From: Teredinibacter franksiae
GTDB taxonomy: Bacteria > Pseudomonadota > Gammaproteobacteria > Pseudomonadales > Cellvibrionaceae
Length of the DNA stretch: 64,000 nucleotides
Reading direction: 5' to 3'
Assembly: GCF_014218805.1 (NCBI RefSeq)
Contig: NZ_JACJUV010000001.1
Location: forward strand, 1,996,501 to 2,060,500
Shown: one piece after another, positions 1-9,263 of the stretch
Position numbering within the stretch: position 1 is the first letter of the stretch
How the letters are laid out: every line of letters starts with the position of its first letter
Translations under genes and position numbers: made by a program
The notes under the pieces: generated by a model
The model's database searches: none
The model's input: only the letters and a program-made list of their open reading frames with translations
Told to the model about the DNA's origin: nothing

Positions 1-72
1 AATAATAACCAGGTTAACAACCATGGCCAAAACCGGTCGGCGAACGAAAATATCAGTAAATGCAGATTTCAT
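1..72 (-). CDS. RND efflux transporter permease, first 24 codons only
   Basis: The minus strand opens with an ATG at 72 and reads MKSAFTDIFVRRPVLAMVVN followed by LVII before leaving the window. The pattern FTDIF-RRPVLA followed by a hydrophobic helix is the standard N-terminus of inner-membrane RND (AcrB/MexB-type) proton-driven efflux pumps. It starts 38 bp after the stop of the adaptor gene, on the same strand, as expected for an adaptor-permease operon. Substrate cannot be judged from 24 residues. Confidence 0.8.
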   Translation of the reverse strand, partial: MKSAFTDIFVRRPVLAMVVNLVII

Positions 73-110
73 TTTTCAGCCTTTCAACATTGGAGGTTAT
101 CAACAAATAA

Positions 111-1238
111 TCAGGAATCTTCTGGGGTCGGATTCAGGCTGAATTCGGGTTGGGTTTCATTGTTAATGTTCACCGGCGCATTATTCCGCAGTTTGAAAAC
201 ACCGGTGCTTACTACTGTTTCTCCCTCTTCGACGCCCGCCTTGATCGTAACAAAATCGCCGCGGGTTTCACCGAGCCTTACAAATTTTTGTCGCACCACC
301 TGAGAGGTTTCGCCACTCTCTTCATTTTTTTCTTCTTCCACAATAAAAACTGAATCGCCGTAGGTTGCATAGCTCACCGAGGTAACCGGCACCACCAGTA
401 CCGGCTCGGCCTGAGGTAAAACAATTTCAACCTTGGCATACATGCCAGGCAACAGCGAAAGGTCTTCGTTGGAGAGCGTTGCTTGAACTTTTACGCTGCG
501 GGTAGCCGGGTCGATTTCAGGGTTAATGGTACTGATGTCGCCATCAAATACTCTACCCGGCACCGCATCACTGCTTAGACGTACTTTCAAGCCAGCGGCC
601 AGTTTCGGCAAGTCTCGTTGAGGAAGTGAAAAGTTAACGTAGATTGGGTCTACCTCTTGAAGGGAGACAATAGCGCTGCCGGTACTCAAATCCGAGCCCA
701 CGTTCACAAGGCGAATACCAAGACGACCATCGAAAGGCGCTTTCACGGTTTTTTTATCGATGCTTGTACGAATATTATCGGCCTGAGCAACGGCTTCTTT
801 ATGGCGGGCCTCTGAAGCATCCAGTTCAGACCTGGAGGAAACTTTTTTCTTGAACAGCGCACTTACACGATCAAGATTAGCCTTAGCCAAAGCAACACTC
901 GCTTCGGCAGCACGTAGCTGGGCCTTTTCCGAGGAAGTATCCTGATGGATGAGTACATCACCCGCTTTAACTTCTGTACCTGCCGTAAAAAGAATATCCG
1001 TAACCCGTCCAGGGTTATCCGCGGTAACCACCACCCCTTGCACGGCCTCCAAAGTACCCACGGTATTCAATACCTGCTCCCACTGTTGTTGCTCTACCTG
1101 GGTGGCAGAAATCACCGTTGGCGGCGGCACCATGGTCTCGCCCATCTTGATTAACGACATAATTTGGGAGCCTTTCACTCCTGCAACAACCAAGAGTACG
1201 CCAACTAAGCCAGCGATAGTGACCAGATATTTTTTCAT
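111..1238 (-). CDS. RND efflux periplasmic adaptor (membrane fusion protein)
   Basis: 375 residues. It begins with a charged start and a hydrophobic stretch (about residues 4-20), a signal or membrane anchor. A biotinyl-lipoyl-like half follows (about 68-100, with GRVTDILFTAGTEVKAGD), then a short alpha-hairpin, the second lipoyl half (KAPFDGRLGIRLVNVGSDL), a beta-barrel and a C-terminal membrane-proximal domain. This order is that of HlyD/AcrA-type adaptors that bridge an inner-membrane RND pump to an outer-membrane channel. The permease gene follows directly. The acid-rich tail (EEEKNEESGE) near residue 300 is a loop insertion. No outer-membrane factor gene lies in the window. Confidence 0.88.
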   Translation of the reverse strand: MKKYLVTIAGLVGVLLVVAGVKGSQIMSLIKMGETMVPPPTVISATQVEQQQWEQVLNTVGTLEAVQGVVVTADNPGRVTDILFTAGTEVKAGDVLIHQDTSSEKAQLRAAEASVALAKANLDRVSALFKKKVSSRSELDASEARHKEAVAQADNIRTSIDKKTVKAPFDGRLGIRLVNVGSDLSTGSAIVSLQEVDPIYVNFSLPQRDLPKLAAGLKVRLSSDAVPGRVFDGDISTINPEIDPATRSVKVQATLSNEDLSLLPGMYAKVEIVLPQAEPVLVVPVTSVSYATYGDSVFIVEEEKNEESGETSQVVRQKFVRLGETRGDFVTIKAGVEEGETVVSTGVFKLRNNAPVNINNETQPEFSLNPTPEDS

Positions 1239-1500
1239 TCAGATTATTTCCTTACATCAAGGAGAGGTATTAAGATTTTAAACGGGCGCCAGTATAGCCG
1301 CTTGAGAGGCGAGGGAATGTAAAAGCTGACGCCAACCTCACAATTAACGTATTTGTTTGGCAGAAGCTTGGTCGTTTTTTAGCATATACTCGGTCGTAGT
1401 TTTGTAAAAGCTCGGCCGTAGCGAAGACGCAATGCATTGGGGAGAGGCCTTACAATCTCAGTCCAATGTAATACCAGACAGCGTAGAACAAAGAGAAATG

Positions 1501-1517
1501 GGCCGCAGATCGCGGCC
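1501..1517 (-). terminator. Possible terminator of the mannan operon
   Basis: A perfect inverted repeat GGCCGC-AGATC-GCGGCC lies 14 bp past the stop of the GH5 gene. On the minus strand it is followed by CATTTCTCTTTG, a weak T-rich tract, so termination may be inefficient. The rest of 1239-1530 shows no gene; two short copies of CTCGG(T/C)CGTAG occur near 1390-1421. Confidence 0.45.
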
Positions 1518-1530
1518 ACAGATAAGATGG

Positions 1531-2946
1531 TTATTGCGCTAAATTGCGGTAATGGGTGTTGATTACATCAAGAGTACCGGTATCGCTGGCGAAAACAGAG
1601 TTCAAACCCTGCGGCTCCTGAGGTGGATCACCGACAAAGGTTTTGTCGCCGGGTCGCCATTTGGCATCATCATGCAGCGCCTCACCAAAACCACCCCAGG
1701 CCCAGAAGTTGGACCCCATAAACGGACCACCCGATTTTACGCTGCGATTAATTTGCTCAAACACAAACCGGTAAAAATCATTACGGTATTTGGTGCTGCT
1801 TTCTGGCGCGAAAGCACCCAGATCACGCTCCAAACCAAATTCTTCAAGCACAATTGGCATATTGAGTTGATTGGCTAGACCTTCGTGTTTTTCAATATAG
1901 GTTCTGGCTTTTTCGACAGCGCGGCCAAAAGTTTCTTCTGGCTTTTGGACATCAAACCATCCCCAATTTTTTGGCCACATATGGAAAGTGGCATAATCAA
2001 TGCCATTGCCTGCATGCGCACCGAGATAGCACTCATCCATTTCCAAGCAACCCATAGTGCCCTCACTACCCACCGATACCAGCTGATTTGGGGCATGGGC
2101 TTTAATTAATTTGGCTGTGTCTTTAATCCAGCGGTAATAGGCTGGCAGGTTTTCCCGGCTCTGCTCGCCATCGCCCGGTCTCGGCTCATTAGCAAGCTGC
2201 CACGACATAATGGTGGGATCCTCTTTGTAGAGCTTTCCGGAGATGGTATTGCGCCGCTCCAGCAAATTAGAAACGTAGCGGTGATACATATCGACCGCTT
2301 CCCAATTACTGTAGAACTGTGAGGCAAACAGTGCGAAAGCTGGCCATGGCTGATCAGGATCGCCAAGGTTAATGTATTCGCCACCGTTTACCCAGCTTAG
2401 ATAAGTCACCATACCGCCGGACCATTCCCAAAAATTACTCAGGAAAATAACCGCCTTCATATCGCGCTTGGCCATTTCAGCAAGCGTGAAATCCAAGCCT
2501 ACGAAAATATCCTCCCGCTCAATTTTACCCTTGTGCATAATGGCAGGGCTGAGGGAGTTATCCAGCGGTGAACGCTCGGATGCGCCGAGAATGCGCAAAT
2601 TAGTAATACCGGTTTTCTTGAGAAAATCTAGCTCGCGCTGTAATCGCAAACGATCACCAATATCCGCTGATTCGGAGCCGATGTAAGGCGCAAACCAGAC
2701 ATTGGTACCAACAAAACTGTAGGGCTTGCCCTCCAAGTAAAAACGATTACCCACCACGCTAACAAACGGGCTTTTTGTCATACTCGCTTCTATCGATTCG
2801 GTAACGGCAGTTTTCTCTTGCGTATCTTCAGCCGGCGAACAGCTAGCCAACAAATAGAAAACCGGTAACAAACAGGCACCCTTAAGTGCGTCGCTTAATC
2901 CTCTCAATTTCTCCCCCCCAAAGGCATCTGTAAGCTTATTTTTCAA
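1531..2946 (-). CDS. GH5 (subfamily 7-like) mannanase/mannosidase lipoprotein
   Basis: Hydrolyses beta-1,4-mannosidic bonds. The fold is a GH5 TIM barrel. NEP at 253-255 gives the acid/base Glu254 and LEEFG near 367-371 gives the nucleophile Glu369. A lipobox (LLASC, Cys36) implies export and anchoring to a membrane. The start at 2946 is TTG with a poor ribosome site. A second TTG at 2907 follows a G-rich GGGGGAG tract and would give a compact lipoprotein signal beginning RGLSDALKG, so it is a credible alternative. The gene starts one base after the epimerase stop, so it is the last gene of a GH130-epimerase-GH5 operon. In Cellvibrio mixtus the equivalent lipoprotein Man5A is an exo-acting mannosidase; endo or exo action here cannot be read from sequence alone. 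Confidence 0.87.
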   Translation of the reverse strand: MKNKLTDAFGGEKLRGLSDALKGACLLPVFYLLASCSPAEDTQEKTAVTESIEASMTKSPFVSVVGNRFYLEGKPYSFVGTNVWFAPYIGSESADIGDRLRLQRELDFLKKTGITNLRILGASERSPLDNSLSPAIMHKGKIEREDIFVGLDFTLAEMAKRDMKAVIFLSNFWEWSGGMVTYLSWVNGGEYINLGDPDQPWPAFALFASQFYSNWEAVDMYHRYVSNLLERRNTISGKLYKEDPTIMSWQLANEPRPGDGEQSRENLPAYYRWIKDTAKLIKAHAPNQLVSVGSEGTMGCLEMDECYLGAHAGNGIDYATFHMWPKNWGWFDVQKPEETFGRAVEKARTYIEKHEGLANQLNMPIVLEEFGLERDLGAFAPESSTKYRNDFYRFVFEQINRSVKSGGPFMGSNFWAWGGFGEALHDDAKWRPGDKTFVGDPPQEPQGLNSVFASDTGTLDVINTHYRNLAQ

Positions 2947-2947
2947 A

Positions 2948-4147
2948 TCAGGCTTGTGAACCCAACTTCGCCAGCATTTTACACACCTCCATCATGGCTC
3001 TGCCATTGTGATAAGGCGCCTTCCAAAAGCCAACTTTACAGTCACCCTTGTGCGGAAGGTCCAGCGTAGACAACCAGTGCCATTCACCGTTAATGTGATC
3101 TTTTTGGTGCTGCTTGATAAACGACCAAGATTCCTCGAACGCTTCGAAAAACACTTTATCGTCAGTCATGCAGTGAGCACTAAGAAAGCCGACAACAGCT
3201 TCCGCCTGCACCCACCAAACCCGCTCTTCAAGTAATGTGTCGGTTTCAAAATTGTAGGCATCTAACACTTCACCATTAGCGCCAACACCCTGCTTTAGAA
3301 TGGTTTCGACCATAGCAATGACTATCGGCTTAAAGTGCTCAGCCAGCGGTTCATCCGCTAATGCCTCTACGGCTTCCCAGATTAGCCAGCTACCTTCAAT
3401 ATCGTGACCATAGGAAACCGACGTTGACACATCACCCCAATCCATCTGCTGAAACATACGCAAATGCCAGGTTTCTTTGTTCAGTATTTTTTCATCGAAG
3501 TAGGTAAGGCAACGCTTGATTGAGCGCGCAACTTTGTCCGAAGGTTTCGCCAGATGGAATGCGGTATAGGCCTCCAAAATATGTAAGTGGGTGTTCATAG
3601 ATTTTGGAGAGTTCAAATCCTTGTCACTCAAACGCACATCTTCTAGCGACTGCCAAGCACCACCGAAAGCTTCCAAATAACCACCTTGCTGGTCGTCGTG
3701 CGCCCGGCTTTCTATCAATTCAAACAGAGCATCGGCTTCTGCAATGGCCTCTTCACTTCCTGTAAGCTTGTAGTAGGCGCTCAGCCCATAAATGGCGAAT
3801 GCCTGGGCGTAAATCTGCTTGCGGTTTTCTGTGCAGTTACCTTGGGCATCTAACTCCCAATACACCCCGCCATTTTCACGGTCGATAAAATAGTCGCGGA
3901 AATATTCCCAGGCACGCACAGCGGCATCGCGGTATTCATCACGCCCAGAAAATAGCGCCGCTTCGCTAAAAAACCAAAGAATGCGGGAGTTCAGGATAAC
4001 CCCTTTACTGGCATCAACAACCCTTTGGTTGTCTACCCCTATCTCACCAATAAAACCGCCGTTTTCGATATCAACTGCATTGGCCAACCACCAGTCGGCA
4101 ATCTCGTGTAATTCCTTACGAAATTCTGAAATAAGGGTCTCGCTCAT
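2948..4147 (-). CDS. AGE-family mannobiose/cellobiose 2-epimerase
   Basis: 399 residues, the usual length of disaccharide 2-epimerases with an (alpha/alpha)6 barrel. Conserved active-site segments are present: NTHLHILEAYT near 187 and SYGHDIEGSWLIWEA near 245-260, which carry the catalytic histidines. The expected reaction converts beta-1,4-mannobiose to mannosyl-glucose in the cytoplasm, the substrate of the GH130 enzyme encoded 7 bp upstream. In C. mixtus the corresponding gene (epiA) sits beside unkA and man5A. The alternative, a cellobiose 2-epimerase, has the same fold; the neighbours favour mannobiose. Confidence 0.85.
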   Translation of the reverse strand: MSETLISEFRKELHEIADWWLANAVDIENGGFIGEIGVDNQRVVDASKGVILNSRILWFFSEAALFSGRDEYRDAAVRAWEYFRDYFIDRENGGVYWELDAQGNCTENRKQIYAQAFAIYGLSAYYKLTGSEEAIAEADALFELIESRAHDDQQGGYLEAFGGAWQSLEDVRLSDKDLNSPKSMNTHLHILEAYTAFHLAKPSDKVARSIKRCLTYFDEKILNKETWHLRMFQQMDWGDVSTSVSYGHDIEGSWLIWEAVEALADEPLAEHFKPIVIAMVETILKQGVGANGEVLDAYNFETDTLLEERVWWVQAEAVVGFLSAHCMTDDKVFFEAFEESWSFIKQHQKDHINGEWHWLSTLDLPHKGDCKVGFWKAPYHNGRAMMEVCKMLAKLGSQA

Positions 4148-4154
4148 AGGTACC

Positions 4155-5336
4155 TCACAGGTCCAGTTTTTTTATTATTTCCAGATTGGCTGCTATCAAT
4201 TTATTACGTGTTTCCACCGAAGCAGCAGAACGTAAACCATCTTCGGGGGTATTGACCGCATAATCAACCATTTGCTCCACTGTAGATGTTGCTACATGCA
4301 TGCGTGTATCGGAAGAGGCATAGTAAATAAATACTTCATTTTTTTCATTTATTATCCATCCGTTAGTAAATACCACATTGGATACATCACCAACACGCTC
4401 TTCACCCCGAGGTGCAATAAAGTGTCCGCCAGGTCGATAGGTAACAAGCCAAGGTTTTTCCAGATCGGTCATAAAAACATAGAGCACATAGCGCAAACCA
4501 GCCGCGGTATTTCGCACACCGTGAGCCAAATGGAGCCAGCCCTTATCTGTTTTTATGGGCGCAGGCCCCTGGCCATTTTTAACTTCTTTAATGGTGTGGT
4601 AAGCCTTTTGGTCGACAATAACCTCTTCTTTAACTTCAGCGTTTTCCATAGAGTCAGTTAAACCCCAACCAATACCGCCGCCGCCGCCAACACTGATAAA
4701 ACCATCCTGAGGGCGGGTATAGAGGGCGTATTTACCCTCAATAAATTCGGGATGCAGCACCACATTGCGCTGCTGGCCCGAGTAAGTAACAAGATCAGAA
4801 AGGCGCTCCCAATTTTCCAGGTCTTTGGTGCGTGCGATACCACACTGCGCTTCAGCGGCAGACATATCATTGGGTTGCGACTCGTCCTTGCGTTCGGTAC
4901 AAAACAGACCATATATGTAACCGTCTTCGTGCTTGGTCAAGCGCATATCGTACACGTTCACATCCGGCCGCTCAGTTTCAGGCAAGGTGATGGGGTAATC
5001 GCGAAAACGAAAGTGATCAACACCATTTTTGCTCTCAGCAATAGCAAAAAATGATTTGCGATCGTAGCCCTCTACACGCACTGCAAGAATGTACTTACCT
5101 TCATGGTAGAGAGCACCAGAATTGAAAGCGGCATTTACGCCAATGCGCTCCAGTAACCTAGGGTTCGTGGCCTCATTCAGGTCGTAGCGCCAATACACCG
5201 GGGTATGCTCGGCAGTTAGCACGGGGTGCTGCCAGCGTTGGTAAACGCCATTACTTTCAGCAGGTTTATTTTCACGTGAAATCAGTGCTTGATGGGCTGA
5301 TAATTTACGCTTAAGAAGGGACTTGAATTCACTCAT
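4155..5336 (-). CDS. GH130 4-O-beta-D-mannosyl-D-glucose phosphorylase
   Basis: 393 residues forming the five-bladed beta-propeller of GH130. The segment [11 protein letters not shown] near 128-138 carries the catalytic Asp. [20 protein letters not shown] near 257-276 and GLRYVLYVF are signatures of the mannosylglucose phosphorylase subgroup (GH130_1). With phosphate it would split mannosyl-glucose into mannose 1-phosphate and glucose. It is the first gene of a three-gene minus-strand operon and lies opposite a LacI regulator, with a 514-bp control region between. No signal peptide is visible, so it acts in the cytoplasm after disaccharide import. No sugar transporter is encoded in this window. 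Confidence 0.86.
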   Translation of the reverse strand: MSEFKSLLKRKLSAHQALISRENKPAESNGVYQRWQHPVLTAEHTPVYWRYDLNEATNPRLLERIGVNAAFNSGALYHEGKYILAVRVEGYDRKSFFAIAESKNGVDHFRFRDYPITLPETERPDVNVYDMRLTKHEDGYIYGLFCTERKDESQPNDMSAAEAQCGIARTKDLENWERLSDLVTYSGQQRNVVLHPEFIEGKYALYTRPQDGFISVGGGGGIGWGLTDSMENAEVKEEVIVDQKAYHTIKEVKNGQGPAPIKTDKGWLHLAHGVRNTAAGLRYVLYVFMTDLEKPWLVTYRPGGHFIAPRGEERVGDVSNVVFTNGWIINEKNEVFIYYASSDTRMHVATSTVEQMVDYAVNTPEDGLRSAASVETRNKLIAANLEIIKKLDL

Positions 5337-5595
5337 TCAATCGCGACCTCAGTAATATTCATGAACCACAAAACCAACCAGCGGATTGCGGATGAAGCAG
5401 ATGCGGGCCATGAGCTTTTTATTTTTTATTGTTCTTTCTCGCGGAAGCCTACAGCAGATTCCAGCCAAGCAATAGATAAAAGCGCCCATTAAACCCGGCA
5501 ACGACATTCAAATAACGTCGCTTCAACAGGCTTTTGGTCAAAATCTACTCTAACGGCCAAAACTCCTCCAGCCACCATGCTCGAGGAGGCGCAAA

Positions 5596-5609
5596 TGTAA
5601 TCGGTTACA
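5596..5609. promoter_or_regulatory. LacI-family operator 1
   Basis: TGTAATCGGTTACA has perfect TGTAA/TTACA arms around a central CG-containing core, the classic LacI/PurR-type operator form. It lies between the divergent GH130 operon (start 5336) and the LacI gene (start 5851). The remaining sequence of 5337-5850 shows no gene. Confidence 0.7.
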
Positions 5610-5681
5610 CCGGTAAAATCAAGAATGAAAAACCCGTTTGGATCATGTGTGTTTTATACCAAGCCCATATGTAACGAGGCG

Positions 5682-5695
5682 TGTAAACTGTTACA
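5682..5695. promoter_or_regulatory. LacI-family operator 2
   Basis: TGTAAACTGTTACA, with the arms extended to GTGTAA/TTACAC at 5681-5696. It is spaced 86 bp from operator 1, about eight helical turns, which would suit looping or cooperative binding. Confidence 0.65.
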
Positions 5696-5801
5696 CTGAC
5701 AAATCGCTACGAATGCAGCCGAAATCACTCGAAAGAATTAAAAAAAGCCGGTGTTTTGCAGCAAAGCTCGCAGCAGCATGTAATACCAACAATAATTTGG
5801 T

Positions 5802-5814
5802 TGTAACTGTTACA
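5802..5814. promoter_or_regulatory. LacI-family operator 3 (13-bp form)
   Basis: TGTAACTGTTACA has the same arms with a core one base shorter than the other two sites. It ends 36 bp before the regulator's ATG, a position suited to autoregulation. The odd core length makes strong binding less certain. Confidence 0.5.
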
Positions 5815-5850
5815 GCCATAAACAGACTTTTTTGCACGAAGGCGTATTCA

Positions 5851-6846
5851 ATGTCGAACATCCGAGAAGTTGCCCGTATCGCTGGGGTTTCCGTCGCAAC
5901 CGTATCGCGCACCCTTAGCCACCCAGACAAGGTCTCCGAGCCCAGCAAAAAGAAAGTTCACGAAGCTATCGAAAAAGTGAACTACCGGCCCAACATGCTC
6001 GCACGTAATTTTCGCTCCGCCCGATCCTACTCCATTGTTGTGCTCGTACCCGACATAACCAACCCCTTCTTTGCCCAAGTTATTCGCAGCATCGAAAAGC
6101 AGGCTCAGAAAAAAGGCTACTCGGTTCTACTGGGAGATACCCAAGACGATAACTCCCGCGAACAAGACTATATTCGTCTCGTTGAAACACGCCTGGCCGA
6201 TGGTATTATTCAATTGCGGCCGCTATCAAAGTCGTTTACCAATCCGAGTAAATACCACTTCCCCTACCTGCATTTGTGCTCCACGGAATCGACCCCGGGG
6301 CCCAACATTCGAGTCGATAATTCGGCTGCCTTCGAGCACATCATTGATTACCTAATATCCCTAAGACATAAGCGTATTGGCCTGATTACCGGGCTGGCCA
6401 ACAACCCTCACACCGTAGACCGCCTAAAGGGATACAAACGAGCGCTAGAAAAAGCCGGCATCGAATTTGATGGGGCATTAATAGCGGAGGGGGAATACGT
6501 CATCTGGTCTGGGGTGAATGCTGCAAACGAACTGTGCAAGCAGAGCAACCGACCTACAGCAATTGCCTGCATGAACGACGAAATGGCTATTGGTGCAATT
6601 CAGGCTGTTCGCACCCAAGGCTTGAGGGTGCCTGAAGATATCTCGATTACCGGCTTTGATGACATTAGTTATGCGCGCTATTGTGACCCGCCGCTAACAA
6701 CCATCTCACAGCCAGCAGAAGATATGGGTACCATCGCCGTGGATATGCTGCTACGCATGATAAACGGCGAAGTTTTACGTGATACTCAGCAAGTGCTGCC
6801 CTACGATTTCGTTGTACGGAAAAGTACAGGCCCCGTTGGCGACTAA
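5851..6846 (+). CDS. LacI-family transcriptional regulator of the mannan cluster
   Basis: 331 residues from ATG 5851, chosen because the helix-turn-helix begins at once (REVARIAGVSVATVSRTLSH). A longer reading from 5638 would add about 71 non-homologous residues and run through two of the operators. After the hinge helix region comes a periplasmic-binding-protein-like sensor domain (VVLVPDITNPFFAQVIRSIE; later ITGFDDISYARYCDPPLTT). AAGG lies 8 bp before the ATG. Its position opposite the GH130-epimerase-GH5 operon, and three LacI-type palindromes between them, point to local control by a mannan-derived sugar. The effector is inferred, not seen. Confidence 0.88.
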   Translation: MSNIREVARIAGVSVATVSRTLSHPDKVSEPSKKKVHEAIEKVNYRPNMLARNFRSARSYSIVVLVPDITNPFFAQVIRSIEKQAQKKGYSVLLGDTQDDNSREQDYIRLVETRLADGIIQLRPLSKSFTNPSKYHFPYLHLCSTESTPGPNIRVDNSAAFEHIIDYLISLRHKRIGLITGLANNPHTVDRLKGYKRALEKAGIEFDGALIAEGEYVIWSGVNAANELCKQSNRPTAIACMNDEMAIGAIQAVRTQGLRVPEDISITGFDDISYARYCDPPLTTISQPAEDMGTIAVDMLLRMINGEVLRDTQQVLPYDFVVRKSTGPVGD

Positions 6847-6857
6847 GCTCGTGCTAA

Positions 6858-8003
6858 CTAAGCGCAATGGGCCTCGGCCACCATAACTGCCGCTAGCAAG
6901 TGGTAAAGAATGCTGGCCTGGGCGGTATCACCAATAACCAGACTGTGCTCGTCTAATTGGTCGACGTACAAACCCAAATGCTCCCGGCTAATATAAGCCT
7001 CTTCTAGACGGTTTAACGCCTCCAGCGCAATGTCTTCTGCCCCGACGTAGCCAGCCTGTGCCTGTACCAGCGAGGCTTTGACTAATTCAGTCATCGGCCA
7101 GCTGCGCTTAGTGCCTTTAATCACCTCACCGGTAGGGCTAACGCCATCCATCAGTAGGCCATCATCGGCAAAACCATCGGTAAGGGCTTTTTCATACAGT
7201 GTGTCGGCGTAAACCGAAGTATTGTGACCACTGACACGCTCGTACCAACGCAACAACCACACCCACTCCATCAAATGACCGGGCTCAATTATGTCGGCGT
7301 CCGGGTGCTCCAGCAGTGTCCAGCTGTGATCGAAAAACTCTCGCAGCACACCAAATTTTGCATCAAAAAACCGAGTTTCAAACAAGCCAAAAATTTCCCC
7401 TGCCCGCGCCAACCATTTTCCATTTCCGGTAGCATTATGCAAAGACAGAAGCGCTTCAAACATATGCATATGAGGGTTCTGTCGACGCCGATCAGTATCG
7501 TAATCACCTTCCAGCCAGCCACCGCCAACCTGACCAAACTCGCGATCTAAAAAGGCAATAATCTGCTCCGCTAATGCCAACGCCGCCTCATCTTTAAACG
7601 CCTTGTAGCGCGCGGCACAGGAAAGTAGAAAAAAAGCGTGGTCATACAAATCGCGTTTGCTGTCTGCAATCGTATAATCCGCAGCCAGAATATGCACAAA
7701 ACCCTCGCCACTGGGGTGTTGTCCATAACGCATTGAAAAACCGGCAATGCCATCCACTATCCGCTTCGCTTCAACGCTATCCATCCACCCCAGCGCGCTA
7801 GCCATAGAGAAGGTATACATCTGCCGAGCCTGAACACGCATGCGCATACGCGCCGAGCTGTCCACGGCACCGCTGAAGAGAAACTGTTCATAAGCCGCCG
7901 CATTTTCGGGGTTAATTCCTTCAGCTCCCCAGCGAGGCAGTGAATGCTGCTTCATCCAATTCACCCAACCAGCTGTTTTTTCCTTCAATTGAGTACTTGG
8001 CAT
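6858..8003 (-). CDS. AGE-family sugar isomerase (mannose isomerase-like)
   Basis: 381 residues, (alpha/alpha)6-barrel AGE superfamily, clearly distinct from the epimerase at 2948-4147. Diagnostic segments are RRRQNPHMHMFEALLSLHNA near 170-189 and EPGHLMEWVWLLRWYERV near 240-257, which hold the paired active-site histidines of aldose-ketose isomerases of this superfamily (mannose isomerase, YihS, phosphomannose isomerase-like). A mannose-to-fructose step would feed the mannose released by the neighbouring pathway into glycolysis. It is convergent with the LacI gene (11-bp gap) and has an operator-like site just upstream. N-acylglucosamine 2-epimerase is a less likely alternative. Confidence 0.75.
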   Translation of the reverse strand: MPSTQLKEKTAGWVNWMKQHSLPRWGAEGINPENAAAYEQFLFSGAVDSSARMRMRVQARQMYTFSMASALGWMDSVEAKRIVDGIAGFSMRYGQHPSGEGFVHILAADYTIADSKRDLYDHAFFLLSCAARYKAFKDEAALALAEQIIAFLDREFGQVGGGWLEGDYDTDRRRQNPHMHMFEALLSLHNATGNGKWLARAGEIFGLFETRFFDAKFGVLREFFDHSWTLLEHPDADIIEPGHLMEWVWLLRWYERVSGHNTSVYADTLYEKALTDGFADDGLLMDGVSPTGEVIKGTKRSWPMTELVKASLVQAQAGYVGAEDIALEALNRLEEAYISREHLGLYVDQLDEHSLVIGDTAQASILYHLLAAVMVAEAHCA

Positions 8004-8015
8004 CGCGAGTCTCCG

Positions 8016-8029
8016 AGAAAACGATTACA
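8016..8029. promoter_or_regulatory. Degenerate LacI-type operator before the isomerase gene
   Basis: AGAAAACGATTACA differs from the TGTAA-N-CG-N-TTACA pattern of the 5.6-kb operators at only two fixed positions and keeps the central CG. It lies 12 bp upstream of the isomerase start at 8003, so the same LacI protein may control this gene. Confidence 0.4.
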
Positions 8030-8187
8030 AACGGCGGGCATAGTGGGCGATTTAACGCTATTTCTCAACATTTGTGGTACAACTACTAACGCATAGGCTT
8101 ATGATTAGCTAAAATCGAGGGAAGCTAAAAACAAGTATCCTCGTTAATCGAAACTAAAAAGAACACCGGCCATTTGGAGAACCGCCC

Positions 8188-8718
8188 ATGAAAAAGATTG
8201 CCCTCGTTGCTGCCTGCCTGTTTTCACTACCCACCTTTGCCGATAACCTAAAAGGCTATTACGCAGGTGCAGCCTTTGATTTTATAGACGGCAATGCCAC
8301 CGATGCCTCCAACAACAATGTCGACTTTCGCGGAATTGAATTTCACGGCGGCTACAAATACAACAGCTGGCTAGGGGCAGAAGCACGTGTCGGCTTTGGT
8401 ATGTCTGGCGAAACGTTCTCCATGCAATCTGGCAACGCGCTAGTGGATGTCGATGTCGATATCGACCACTTCGAAAGTATTTATTACCGTGCGGAAGCCG
8501 CTAATACCACCGCAAAACTCTATGGCTTACTCGGCTATAGCAACGTGCAAACGACCTCAGGCGACGAAAGCACTTCCGCTTCAGGCCCCTCATACGGTTT
8601 TGGCGTTGGTTTTGTAATACACGAAAGCGCCAACCTGAATTTTGAATACCGCCAGCTACTGAACTCATCGGATAACGAGTTCACCAGCCTCAGCATTGGT
8701 TTCGACTACCGTTTCTAA
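8188..8718 (+). CDS. Small outer-membrane beta-barrel protein
   Basis: 176 residues. A Sec signal peptide (KKIALVAACLFSLPTFA, cleaved near residue 18) is followed by alternating-hydrophobicity strands and a C-terminal aromatic strand ending FDYRF, the usual targeting signal of outer-membrane barrels. Length and the glycine-rich strands (YGFGVGFV) fit the OmpA/opacity-like eight-stranded barrel class. An AACCG-type purine-rich stretch, GGAGAACC, precedes the ATG. Function is unknown and neighbours give no clue. Confidence 0.75.
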   Translation: MKKIALVAACLFSLPTFADNLKGYYAGAAFDFIDGNATDASNNNVDFRGIEFHGGYKYNSWLGAEARVGFGMSGETFSMQSGNALVDVDVDIDHFESIYYRAEAANTTAKLYGLLGYSNVQTTSGDESTSASGPSYGFGVGFVIHESANLNFEYRQLLNSSDNEFTSLSIGFDYRF

Positions 8719-8783
8719 GTGCTCGAACATACGGCAGCTTGCGGGCCAGTTCCGCAAACTGCCCGCCACCTATCTCCCACCTC

Positions 8784-9239
8784 CTACCTTGGCCAACCAA
8801 ACATGTTGGTGTCATTTTCAGTTACCGGGCTAACCTTTTCCTGCTTATCCTCCCAAGCTTCGAACTTACCAATAAGTCCACTGCTGGATTTAACAAAACA
8901 GTTCACGTAATGCTGCGTCAAGCCACCCGCTTTGGCCGCGGGGGTTTCAACTCTGATAAAAATTTTGTAGAGAAATTCACGCTCGTCGAACCGAGAGGAG
9001 TGGTTATCCAATTCCAACGTGCGCAAGCGGCGGCCAAACTGGCTTTCAGTGCGCTCACGACAGGTAATGACCGCATCGGTGAAGGTAATATTCTGGTAGC
9101 CTTTATTCGACGAGTCGAATAGTAACCCCTCCAGAAAACGCCCCGAAAACAGCAAAGTCATCACCACCGAAAGCAAAATAATGGCAGCCGCAACGGTTAG
9201 CACCACAATATTCTGTTTGCGCGCGGAACTTTCTGCCAT
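8784..9239 (-). CDS. Single-pass membrane protein of unknown function
   Basis: 151 residues with one strong membrane helix (about residues 11-31, IVVLTVAAAIILLSVVMTLL) and a mostly polar domain outside. Two cysteines lie in that domain. It starts 24 bp downstream of the thiI stop on the same strand, so it may be co-transcribed with thiI. I do not recognise the family. Confidence 0.6.
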   Translation of the reverse strand: MAESSARKQNIVVLTVAAAIILLSVVMTLLFSGRFLEGLLFDSSNKGYQNITFTDAVITCRERTESQFGRRLRTLELDNHSSRFDEREFLYKIFIRVETPAAKAGGLTQHYVNCFVKSSSGLIGKFEAWEDKQEKVSPVTENDTNMFGWPR

Positions 9240-9263
9240 AGGGCACCTTCGACTAAAGCCTAT

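Noticed and set aside
5638..5850. Longer N-terminus for the LacI regulator
   Set aside because: The helix-turn-helix starts at ATG 5851; the added segment contains two operator palindromes and no ribosome site.
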